The notes under the pieces were generated by a model. It worked only from the letters and a program-made list of their open reading frames with translations. It did not search any database and was not told the DNA's origin. Positions 44,154 through 50,438 of a stretch of DNA of 50,438 bases are shown piece by piece (the stretch's first letter is position 1; every line of letters begins with the position of its first letter). Source of the stretch: Nostoc indistinguendum CM1-VF10 (lineage in GTDB: Bacteria > Cyanobacteriota > Cyanobacteriia > Cyanobacteriales > Nostocaceae); the NCBI GenBank assembly GCA_019359215.1, contig JAHHHS010000051.1:1-50438 (forward strand), in the 5' to 3' direction. The position numbers and the translations under genes are program-made.

Positions 44154-44272
44154 AAAAATAACCCTACATTAAGAAAAAGTGCGAAATCTCAGGCTTTTTT
44201 ATATTATGTCTCAATTAACAGGCTAATCCTACTACCAGAGGTTACAATCGCCCCAGCATGAGTAATCCATCT

Positions 44273-44530
44273 TCAGGTGGATTTTGGTGGAGTTTCGGTG
44301 TAGTTAGCGATCGCACTAATATAAATCAGATGCACCAACAAAATTCCTGTCCAACTTAAAGTCACCCAAGGCAGCCACTCCCAAGTAGTGCTTTTCAAGA
44401 TGTGGAAAAACCACAAACCAGAATTAATCGTAGCAGCGATCGCTACATGCACAGCAAAATTCATCCGGTCATCGATCTTGCGGTAATCAGGGTCTTTGCG
44501 ATCGGGTTTGCGAGGCCAACGAGGAGGCAT
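44273..44530 (-). CDS. 2TM domain protein
   Basis: The 85-aa protein has an Arg/Pro/Asp-rich start (MPPRWPRKPDRKDPDYRKID) and two membrane helices (NFAVHVAIAATINSGLWFF and WLPWVTLSWTGILLVHLIYI), typical of the 2TM family found singly or in histidine kinases. Its stop region lies close to the DUF3181 promoter. Function unknown. Confidence 0.8.
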   Translation of the reverse strand: MPPRWPRKPDRKDPDYRKIDDRMNFAVHVAIAATINSGLWFFHILKSTTWEWLPWVTLSWTGILLVHLIYISAIANYTETPPKST

Positions 44531-44654
44531 AAATATTTGTTACAGATTTAAATACACCCTATCCATTCTAAGGTTTTTGTGGCAATGGTTGCTATTAGAC
44601 CCTTACAAGCAGTCATAATTGAATTGGAAGTCAAGAGCCACTGGGTTAAATCAA

Positions 44655-45326
44655 ATGACGATCTTTGAGCAAATAGACCCCGATCTCCTCTATCCAGATA
44701 GTGACGGCAAACCAATGGCGGACAATACAGAAAAATATCGTTGGATTGTCCTGATTAAGGAGAATTTAGAGATTCTGTTTGCTAATAATGACAATGTTTT
44801 GATTGCAGGAGATTTACTTTGGTATCCCGTTCGTTCTCGCCTGATTACACCGACTGCACCTGATGTAATGGTTGTTTTCGGTAGAGCAAAGGGAAAACGT
44901 CGTTCCTACCGTCAGTGGCAAGAAGATAATATTCTACCGCAAGTAGTCTTTGAGATTCTTTCTTATAGTAATGATACCAAGGAAATGGAGCGGAAGCTGG
45001 AGTTTTACGATACTTACGGTGTTGAAGAATACTATTTATACGATCCTGAAAGCTTTCAACTAGATGGCTGGTTGCGGCAAAACAATCATTTGAATAAGCT
45101 ATGGCAAATAGATGGTTGGGTCAGCCCCCGCTTAGGAATTAAATTTCAAACAGGTCTTGGGGAGTTAGTAATTTACCGGCCAGATGGACAAAGATTTTTG
45201 AATTCCCTAGAACTCAATCAACGGGCAGAACAAGCTGAGTTATTGCTAGAACAAGAACGCCAACGCGCTGAACAGTTAGCAGCATATTTGCGTAATCTCG
45301 GCATTGATCCTGATAATCTTCCATAA
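44655..45326 (+). CDS. Uma2 family (DUF820) protein
   Basis: I take ATG 44655 (MTIFEQIDPDLLYPDSDGKP), since the upstream extension is not family-like; 223 aa. Core: TAPDVMVVFGRAKGKRRSYR, PQVVFEILSYSNDTKEMERK and YYLYDPESFQLDGWLR. The C-terminal coiled tail (NQRAEQAELLLEQERQRAEQ) is common in this subgroup, which differs from the one at 28743. Function unproven. Confidence 0.88.
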   Translation: MTIFEQIDPDLLYPDSDGKPMADNTEKYRWIVLIKENLEILFANNDNVLIAGDLLWYPVRSRLITPTAPDVMVVFGRAKGKRRSYRQWQEDNILPQVVFEILSYSNDTKEMERKLEFYDTYGVEEYYLYDPESFQLDGWLRQNNHLNKLWQIDGWVSPRLGIKFQTGLGELVIYRPDGQRFLNSLELNQRAEQAELLLEQERQRAEQLAAYLRNLGIDPDNLP

Positions 45327-45440
45327 CTGGGGAGTGGGGAGTGGGGAAAAAGCAGGGGAGGCAGGGGAGGCAGGGGGAGAAGAATTAATAAAATACCCAT
45401 GCCCAATGCCCCAAAATAATGTACCTTATTGCTCTGGCTC

Positions 45441-45935
45441 TTAATAATCTCCTGATTTCCCGCCACTCTTACTTATTAAACGAATTGATTCAATTTGAAT
45501 CGACTTTTCTAAGGCTTTTGCCATATCGTATAAAGTCAAGGCAGCCACAGAAACAGCAGTTAAGGCTTCCATCTCTACACCAGTTTCAGCTTTGGTTTTG
45601 ACAGTGGCTTGAATTTGATAACCAGGTAGTTGCGGTTCGGGTATAATTTCGACTGCGATTTTTTGCAAGGGCAACGGATGACACAGAGGAATTAAGGCGG
45701 CTGTTTGCTTGGCTGCCATAATCCCAGCCAATCTTGCAGTTGCCAATACATCGCCTTTTGGAACATTTCCGGCTTGAATAGCAGCGAAAGTTTCTGGCAG
45801 CATCCGCACATTGGCCGCGGCTACTGCTTGGCGGACGGTGGGTGATTTATCAGACACATCTACCATCTGTGCCTGTCCGTGTTGATCTAGATGGGTTAAG
45901 TTGGCAAAATTAGATGGAAAATTATCTTGCGCCAT
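45441..45935 (-). CDS. moaC: cyclic pyranopterin monophosphate synthase
   Basis: MoaC makes cyclic pyranopterin monophosphate in molybdenum cofactor synthesis, acting with MoaA. The 164 aa have the family length. Near the start is AQMVDVSDKSPTVRQAVAAA. The active-site stretches are AAKQTAALIPLCHPLPLQ, TGVEMEALTAVSVAALTLYD and KALEKSIQIESIRLISKSGG, with the catalytic lysine and Asp present. Other moa genes are absent from the window. Confidence 0.97.
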   Translation of the reverse strand: MAQDNFPSNFANLTHLDQHGQAQMVDVSDKSPTVRQAVAAANVRMLPETFAAIQAGNVPKGDVLATARLAGIMAAKQTAALIPLCHPLPLQKIAVEIIPEPQLPGYQIQATVKTKAETGVEMEALTAVSVAALTLYDMAKALEKSIQIESIRLISKSGGKSGDY

Positions 45936-45969
45936 TTAGTTAGAACGTGTTAATATAGATTGTCGGTGA

Positions 45970-46043
45970 GGGCGTGTAGCTCAGTGGACTAGAGCACGTG
46001 GCTACGGACCACGGTGTCGGGGGTTCGAATCCCTCCTCGCCCG
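45970..46043 (+). tRNA. trnR(ACG): tRNA-Arg(ACG)
   Basis: 74 nt: acceptor GGGCGTG / CTCGCCC with one T-T mismatch at the sixth pair, D-arm AGCTCAGTGGACTAGAGC, anticodon stem CGTGG-CTACGGA-CCACG giving ACG, T-arm GGGGG-TTCGAAT-CCCTC, discriminator G. CCA is not encoded. It is divergent from moaC, 34 bp upstream of the latter's start. Confidence 0.95.
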
Positions 46044-46097
46044 TTTTGAAAGGCTAAGAGTTGAAAGTTAGGAGTGAGAGATTAAAGTTTCTCACTC

Positions 46098-47336
46098 CTA
46101 ACTTTTTAAGTTTTTCAAGGCGTAGGCATCTGGAGCTAGACCTAGTGCAAAGCGCAGGGAGTTGGATAGGTCTTTGCTTGATTGGGTGAGGAAGATGACA
46201 AGTGCAATAGAGGTGATCGCAGCACCGTAGCCAAACATATCTCGGTAGCCTACCTGTTCGGCAATAATACCCAGAAGAGGAGCAGCGATCGCAATTCCCA
46301 AGTCAAGTCCAGCTATACATATAGCAAAAATTTGCCCTCGTTCTTGTGGTAGTGAGCGGTCTGCCATCATCGTGACCATCATGGAGATCAGTGTACCGCT
46401 ACCAGCACCTTCAGCGATCGCAGCCAGTAAGAAAAACATCGCGGTGTCAGCCTGCCACAGTAGTATTAACGCTAAAACATAGCAAAAAATACCAAATGTG
46501 ATAAATAAACCACGACCAAAGCGATCGCTTGCCTTACCAGCAAACACTCTGATACTAAAACTAGAAATTGCCGCAGCTGTAAAAAACAGTCCACCATTGA
46601 AGTCCACATTGGTGGATTTGAGGAATAACGACACAAAAGTATGTACAGCGCCGAGGGATAAACCAACCAACAACATAACTATTGTTGGAACTCTCACCCG
46701 TGGACTGCCCAAAATTTGCCAAAAGTTGCGATTGTTTTCTTCAGTTTGCTGTTGTGTCTGCACTGGCGGATTCGTGACTTGTACAATCTCCAAGAGAGCG
46801 ACAAAACCCAATTCGGCACAGAAGAGAAATAATATCCCGTAACCACTTGTTGCTTCCAAATACCCACCCAAGGCAGGGCCAATTGCCAAACCAAGGGGAG
46901 TTGCTAAGGTCATGTAACCAATGATTTCGCCACGAGTTTCAGTGGGAGCTAAATCTGCAACTAAGGCACTGTAGCCAGTGGTAAAAGCGGCAACGCTAAT
47001 GCCGTGAAAAATCCGTACTAAAATTAATAACCCAAGAGATTGGGTTGCCAAGTAACCGAAAGGTGCGATCGCAGCTACTATCGTACCAATTAACAAGACA
47101 ATTTTTCGACCACGTTTATCGGCTATCCGCCCCAGCATCGGGCGAGATAGCAATAAGCCAATGGCGAAACTGCCCATCACAATCCCAATTTCTTGCTTAC
47201 TTGCGCCCACATTATCGATGTAAAGCGGTAAGGTTGGTAAGAGCGCAGACAAACTCGACCAGAATAATAAACCTGCCGTAAACAAAACCAGCAGATTGCG
47301 CCGCAGTTTGGTATCAAAGGTATTAAATGCTTTCAA
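46098..47336 (-). CDS. major facilitator superfamily exporter
   Basis: The 412-aa protein has twelve membrane helices. The first-loop signature reads GRIADKRGRKIVLL and the fifth-helix part GLAIGPALGGYLEA points to the drug-H+ antiporter (DHA1) branch. The second half repeats the pattern with GKASDRFGRGLFI. Such proteins export small molecules; the substrate cannot be told. Heptamer repeats lie just upstream of its start. Confidence 0.88.
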   Translation of the reverse strand: MKAFNTFDTKLRRNLLVLFTAGLLFWSSLSALLPTLPLYIDNVGASKQEIGIVMGSFAIGLLLSRPMLGRIADKRGRKIVLLIGTIVAAIAPFGYLATQSLGLLILVRIFHGISVAAFTTGYSALVADLAPTETRGEIIGYMTLATPLGLAIGPALGGYLEATSGYGILFLFCAELGFVALLEIVQVTNPPVQTQQQTEENNRNFWQILGSPRVRVPTIVMLLVGLSLGAVHTFVSLFLKSTNVDFNGGLFFTAAAISSFSIRVFAGKASDRFGRGLFITFGIFCYVLALILLWQADTAMFFLLAAIAEGAGSGTLISMMVTMMADRSLPQERGQIFAICIAGLDLGIAIAAPLLGIIAEQVGYRDMFGYGAAITSIALVIFLTQSSKDLSNSLRFALGLAPDAYALKNLKS

Positions 47337-47360
47337 GGTAGATGCAATTTAATGGTTTTT

Positions 47361-47424
47361 GTCATTAGTCATTTGTCCTTTGTTGCTCGTAACTAATGAC
47401 CAATGACCAATGACTAATAACTAT
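47361..47424. repeat. heptameric STRR tract
   Basis: CATTAGT / CATTTGTC and CTAATGAC/CAATGAC units in both directions, between the MFS gene and the GT2 gene. Confidence 0.8.
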
Positions 47425-47431
47425 TGTTACG

Positions 47432-48445
47432 TTACTTAACATTTTTTGCCACTACTTCTCTCACGCGATAGATGGGCCGTCCTTGGGATTCATGGTAAGT
47501 ACGCATGAGTAATTCTGCCAAAAGCCCGAAGCAAAACAACTGCACTCCAGTTACTAGCAGGAGAACTGCCAAAATCAGCAAGGGGCGATTGCCAATCATC
47601 TGTCCTAAAGCTAATTTGACGAAAGTCAAGTAAATTCCGATCGCTGTTCCCGAAACCATCGAAATCAAGCCCAACAGCCCAAAAACGTGCATTGGGCGGG
47701 TGAGGAATTTTTTCATAAACAGAATGGTTAACAAATCCATCAACACCCGGAATGTCCGCCAAATCCCATACTTACTACGGCCAAAGCGGCGGGCGTGATG
47801 ACGCACTGGCATTTCGGTAATTCTAGCTCCTTCGATGTACGCCAGCGCAGGTAAAAATCGGTGTAATTCTCCGTAGAGGTTCATATCTGCCAACAGTTCT
47901 GCACGATAGGCTTTCAGCGAACAGCCATAGTCATGAATATTCACGCTAGTGGTACGGCGAATTAGCCAATTGGCAATTTTGGAAGGAAGTAACCGATTTA
48001 CAGCGCCATCTTGGCGTTTTTGCCGCCAACCGCTTACCAAATCGTAACCCTCATCCAACTTTGCTAATAACATGGGGATATCAGCCGGATCATTTTGGAG
48101 ATCAGCATCTAATGTGACGATCGCTTTGCCGACTGCATAATAAAATCCAGCAGCCATCGCCGCAGTTTGTCCGTAGTTGCGACGCAAAATCACCGCCTTT
48201 AAATCAGTGCGGGTTTGCGCCTCCTTTTTGAGAAAGTCCCCGGAACCGTCTGTAGAACCATCGTCTACACAGATAATTTCATAAGTTACCTGACTAGAGG
48301 ATAAAGTAGATGCGATCGCATCTAATAAAAGCGGTAGACTTTCCACCTCGTTATGTATCGGCACCACGACTGAAACATCTGGGACAATTACAGAAATCGC
48401 CCCATTTTCCTCACTCAACCCTTGATCAACCAACCCACTCCTCAT
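47432..48445 (-). CDS. membrane-anchored GT2 glycosyltransferase (GtrB/DPM1-like)
   Basis: The 337-aa protein has a GT-A domain with VSVVVPIHNEVESLPLLLDA, DDGSTDGSGDF, the DxD-like IVTLDADLQNDPADI and RRNYGQTAAMAAG. The acceptor part is DYGCSLKAYRAELL. Two C-terminal membrane helices (VFGLLGLISMVSGTAIGIYL and LLILAVLLLVTGVQLFCFGL) follow. Enzymes of this build charge undecaprenyl phosphate with one sugar (dolichol-phosphate-mannose synthase type). Its start lies five bases from the stop of the NlpC/P60 gene, so the two are probably co-transcribed. Confidence 0.9.
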   Translation of the reverse strand: MRSGLVDQGLSEENGAISVIVPDVSVVVPIHNEVESLPLLLDAIASTLSSSQVTYEIICVDDGSTDGSGDFLKKEAQTRTDLKAVILRRNYGQTAAMAAGFYYAVGKAIVTLDADLQNDPADIPMLLAKLDEGYDLVSGWRQKRQDGAVNRLLPSKIANWLIRRTTSVNIHDYGCSLKAYRAELLADMNLYGELHRFLPALAYIEGARITEMPVRHHARRFGRSKYGIWRTFRVLMDLLTILFMKKFLTRPMHVFGLLGLISMVSGTAIGIYLTFVKLALGQMIGNRPLLILAVLLLVTGVQLFCFGLLAELLMRTYHESQGRPIYRVREVVAKNVK

Positions 48446-48450
48446 ATACC

Positions 48451-49164
48451 TCAGCGTCCTGTGCGTCTCTGTGGTTCGTAACTCTTGATAACTCTACCAG
48501 CACCTCGTAGCTGCTGATAGTACGACTTACTAACTGCATTTCCCTGTTCCGAGAGAATATCAATCCCAATCCCATCCCGTCCCTGATCTTTCCCAGAACT
48601 ATGGATGTAATAACCATCCGCCAAATGAAGTCCGACATGAGTTGCTTTTTGGCTAGTTCCAAAGAATACCAGATCCCCGGCTGCTAATTCTGCAATAGTA
48701 ATTGGTTGGGTGAATCCTTCCTGTTGATAGGCATCTCTAGGTAACCAAATACCTACCGAAGCAAATGCCGCCTGCATCAACCCCGAACAGTCATAATTTG
48801 GCCCAACTGTACCACCCCAAAGGTAATAATTTGAGTGTTGCATTGCTTTTTGAGTAAAGGCGATGACATCTGCGAGAAGTTTTTTAATCTCCGATTCAGA
48901 AAATGTTGCAGCCTGATAAGGTACAGTAGCAGATTGTAATGAATCAAAATCTAAAAGAGATACCCATCCCGGATAGTCATCTTCACATAAATACACCTCG
49001 ACAGCTAAATTTTGATGATTTGATGTTACCCATAAATTTCTTCCAGATGCAGATTGAGTTGCCAAGCGTGTACATTCAGGAGAATCATATAAATTCAGAT
49101 TAGCTAAACACTGATACTCCCCTGATTTTGGATTTTGGATTTGTGATTTTAAATTAAAGGACAT
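48451..49164 (-). CDS. NlpC/P60 peptidase, gamma-D-Glu-diamino acid endopeptidase
   Basis: The 237-aa enzyme starts at ATG 49164 (MSFNLKSQIQNPKSGEYQCL); a longer frame reaches 49200 but overlaps the divergent gene. An N-terminal SH3b domain (about 14-80) precedes the NlpC/P60 papain-like domain. The triad is Cys126 in NYDCSGLMQ, His176 in KATHVGLHL and His188 in YYIHSSG, the numbering I recall for the crystallised enzymes of Anabaena variabilis and N. punctiforme (AvPCP/NpPCP). They cut murein peptides with a free N-terminal L-Ala, which suggests wall recycling in the cytoplasm; no signal peptide is present, in agreement. Confidence 0.93.
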   Translation of the reverse strand: MSFNLKSQIQNPKSGEYQCLANLNLYDSPECTRLATQSASGRNLWVTSNHQNLAVEVYLCEDDYPGWVSLLDFDSLQSATVPYQAATFSESEIKKLLADVIAFTQKAMQHSNYYLWGGTVGPNYDCSGLMQAAFASVGIWLPRDAYQQEGFTQPITIAELAAGDLVFFGTSQKATHVGLHLADGYYIHSSGKDQGRDGIGIDILSEQGNAVSKSYYQQLRGAGRVIKSYEPQRRTGR

Positions 49165-49173
49165 TATTAGAGA

Positions 49174-50106
49174 ATGGTTTTTTTTAATAAAGACGAGCAA
49201 CTGGAAAACCTTGGTAATGGCATTTTAGATGCAACTTGGGCAGCATTTCCGACCTTAGCGCGTAACCAAATTGCCATAACTTGGGTTGTTTACGATCCCC
49301 CAGTGCGAGTAAATACTGGTGGTGCGCTAACTCCCAACGCTTTTTGGGATCATCCAGTTCGTGGTTTTACTTATCGTGGTGTTGAGCGGATTTATCCCGC
49401 CAGTATAGTCAAACTATTTTACCTAGTTGCGGTAAACGAATGGCTAGAAAAAGGTATGACTCAAAACTCCAAGGAGTTGGAGCGAGCCTTGCGAGATATG
49501 ATTGTGGACTCTAGTAATGATGCTACCAGCTTGGTTGTGGATATTTTGAGTGGCACTACATCAGGGCCAGAATTACCAACCGGGCCTTTTGAAACCTGGA
49601 AATACCAGCGCAATATTGTTAACCGCTATTACCAATCATTGGGTTGGGAAGAAATGGAAACGATTAACGTCTGTCAAAAAACTTGGGGTGATGGCCCATA
49701 CGGACGGGAACGGGCGTTTGTAGGAGAGTTACTAGAAAATCGCAATATGTTGACAACAAATGCGATCGCTCGGTTACTGCATAGTATTGTAGGTGGGGTA
49801 GCAGTTTCAAGTGCGCGATCGCAAGCAATGATGGCTTTGCTCAAACGTAGTCTCAACGATTTACCCACTGACACCGAGGAAAATCAGGTAACAGGTTTCT
49901 TGGGTAGTGCACTTCCTGAAAATGCTCAAATTTGGTCAAAAGCAGGTTGGACAAGTCAAGTTCGCCATGATGCAGCATATATTGAAATACCAGAACAGCG
50001 CCCTTATCTTTTAGTCGTATTTACTGAAGGTAAAGCCCAGGCTAAGAGCCAAGATATTTTGCCCTTTGTTTCTAAACTAGTTGCCGAAGCGATCGCTAGT
50101 CTATAA
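49174..50106 (+). CDS. serine hydrolase of the class A beta-lactamase type
   Basis: The 310-aa protein shows the serine-lactamase motifs: SxxK in YPASIVKLFYL (about residue 75), SxN-like SSNDATS (about 110) and KAG in WSKAGWTSQ near residue 250, where lactamases have KTG. An E166-like residue is not obvious; MLTTNAIARLLH follows the usual class A layout. No signal peptide is visible. It could be a DD-peptidase-like or esterase-type enzyme, not necessarily a resistance determinant. The start is nine bases from that of the divergent murein peptidase gene, which fits a cell-wall context. Confidence 0.82.
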   Translation: MVFFNKDEQLENLGNGILDATWAAFPTLARNQIAITWVVYDPPVRVNTGGALTPNAFWDHPVRGFTYRGVERIYPASIVKLFYLVAVNEWLEKGMTQNSKELERALRDMIVDSSNDATSLVVDILSGTTSGPELPTGPFETWKYQRNIVNRYYQSLGWEEMETINVCQKTWGDGPYGRERAFVGELLENRNMLTTNAIARLLHSIVGGVAVSSARSQAMMALLKRSLNDLPTDTEENQVTGFLGSALPENAQIWSKAGWTSQVRHDAAYIEIPEQRPYLLVVFTEGKAQAKSQDILPFVSKLVAEAIASL

Positions 50107-50241
50107 TTCACTCCTGTGAACTTAAGTGAAATCGGCGGTTAGAAACCTTGTCTACACAGGCAAAACCGACCTCCGTGGGTTCAAACCCTCAATTTTTTTA
50201 GTACAACTTTGCGTAAAATCGTAGCGTTTTTAATGCAAGGG
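50107..50241. repeat. intergenic REP-like sequences
   Basis: CAAAACCGACCTCCGTGGGTTCAAACCCTC is a repeat with a small hairpin resembling a T-arm, but no tRNA can be built around it. It is followed by TTTGCGTAAAATCGTAGCG and TTTTTAATGCA, a relative of 1630-1668. Confidence 0.6.
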
Positions 50242-50313
50242 GATACGTTGGCATTGTCAGCCGATGCGTTGGCATTGTCAGCCGATGCGTTGGCATTGTC
50301 AGTCGATGCGTTG
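50242..50313. repeat. 21-bp tandem repeat, three and a half copies
   Basis: Unit GATGCGTTGGCATTGTCAGCC; the first copy has GATACG, the third ends AGTC, and a partial fourth (GATGCGTTG) follows. It lies 65 bp before the transposase start. Confidence 0.9.
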
Positions 50314-50378
50314 AACCTATCCCACTAATATCGAAAATATGATAATCTGCTGTTGATGACAGAAAGTTGTATCAAGGT

Positions 50379-50438
50379 ATGGCTGGGCGATTTGAAGGAT
50401 TAAGCGACTTAGAGTGGAAGTTGTTTGAAGATATATTT
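50379..50438 (+). mobile_element. IS5-like transposase, 5' end only
   Basis: ATG 50379 opens MAGRFEGLSDLEWKLFEDIF and runs off the right edge. This is the start of the helix-turn-helix domain (DUF4096-type) of IS5-family transposases as I recall it (LSDxEWxLxxxxFP). AAGG lies just upstream. Inverted ends and the catalytic domain are outside the window. Confidence 0.7.

Noticed and set aside
50150..50200. tRNA gene suggested by GGGTTCAAACCC
   Set aside because: Only a T-arm-like hairpin is present. No acceptor, D or anticodon arm can be formed; it belongs to a common interspersed repeat.

Overview
The window looks like the chromosome of a filamentous heterocyst-forming cyanobacterium close to Nostoc punctiforme. 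The palindrome GCGATCGC (HIP1) is frequent. The tRNA-Leu(UAA) gene carries the cyanobacterial group I intron. The order ndhL - DUF3007 - trpA is the cyanobacterial one, and there is a bilin-pathway heme oxygenase. Heptameric short tandem repeats of the TAATGAC/CAATGAC type lie between genes. Several proteins (the dynamin-like protein near 21 kb, the NlpC/P60 peptidase near 49 kb) read like proteins I remember from N. punctiforme or Anabaena variabilis. These assignments come from memory and motif reading, not from a search.

Layout. 1-10.9 kb is mostly housekeeping: a cut-off transposase start at the left edge, mtnP, two lipoproteins, a flippase-like membrane protein, the intron-containing tRNA-Leu, ndhL, trpA, a coiled-coil membrane protein and a large Ser/Thr kinase. 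11-25 kb is an accessory stretch with three dynamin-like GTPase genes, a RelE-type toxin pair, one intact and one gutted DUF433/DUF5615 pair, broken TPR and Uma2 pieces, a 21-bp minisatellite and a truncated small gene. It is interrupted by a housekeeping block (ygfZ, DUF5331, 2Fe-2S ferredoxin, cysK). 25-30 kb holds a DUF305 lipoprotein, a DUF6544-like protein, a tandem rhodanese, a histidine-kinase remnant, a Uma2 gene and a 1-Cys peroxiredoxin. 30.4-37.4 kb is a minus-strand polysaccharide operon whose gene order resembles the hormogonium polysaccharide hpsL-P set. 37.7-50 kb is mostly housekeeping again: glmM, heme oxygenase, a CobW GTPase, moaC, tRNA-Arg, an MFS exporter, a membrane-anchored GT2, an NlpC/P60 cell-wall peptidase and a divergent serine hydrolase. 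The window ends in the start of an IS5-like transposase.

The main result is gene erosion at base resolution. A dynamin-like gene has one in-frame TAG (11745-11747) with 227 further open sense codons behind it. A second dynamin-like gene, the apparent orthologue of the structurally known N. punctiforme BDLP, has lost about 139 N-terminal codons including the P-loop, and is joined to another gene that lost its 3' end. A DUF5615 toxin keeps only its first about 16 and last about 25 codons while its overlapping antitoxin is intact. Two TPR genes carry single in-frame TAA codons, and an ABA4-like gene has a 1-base deletion. The remaining intact dynamin-like protein ends in a J domain. Small interspersed repeats (MITE/REP-like hairpins, and a roughly 35-bp repeat that also lies in frame inside cobW) sit next to several of these lesions.
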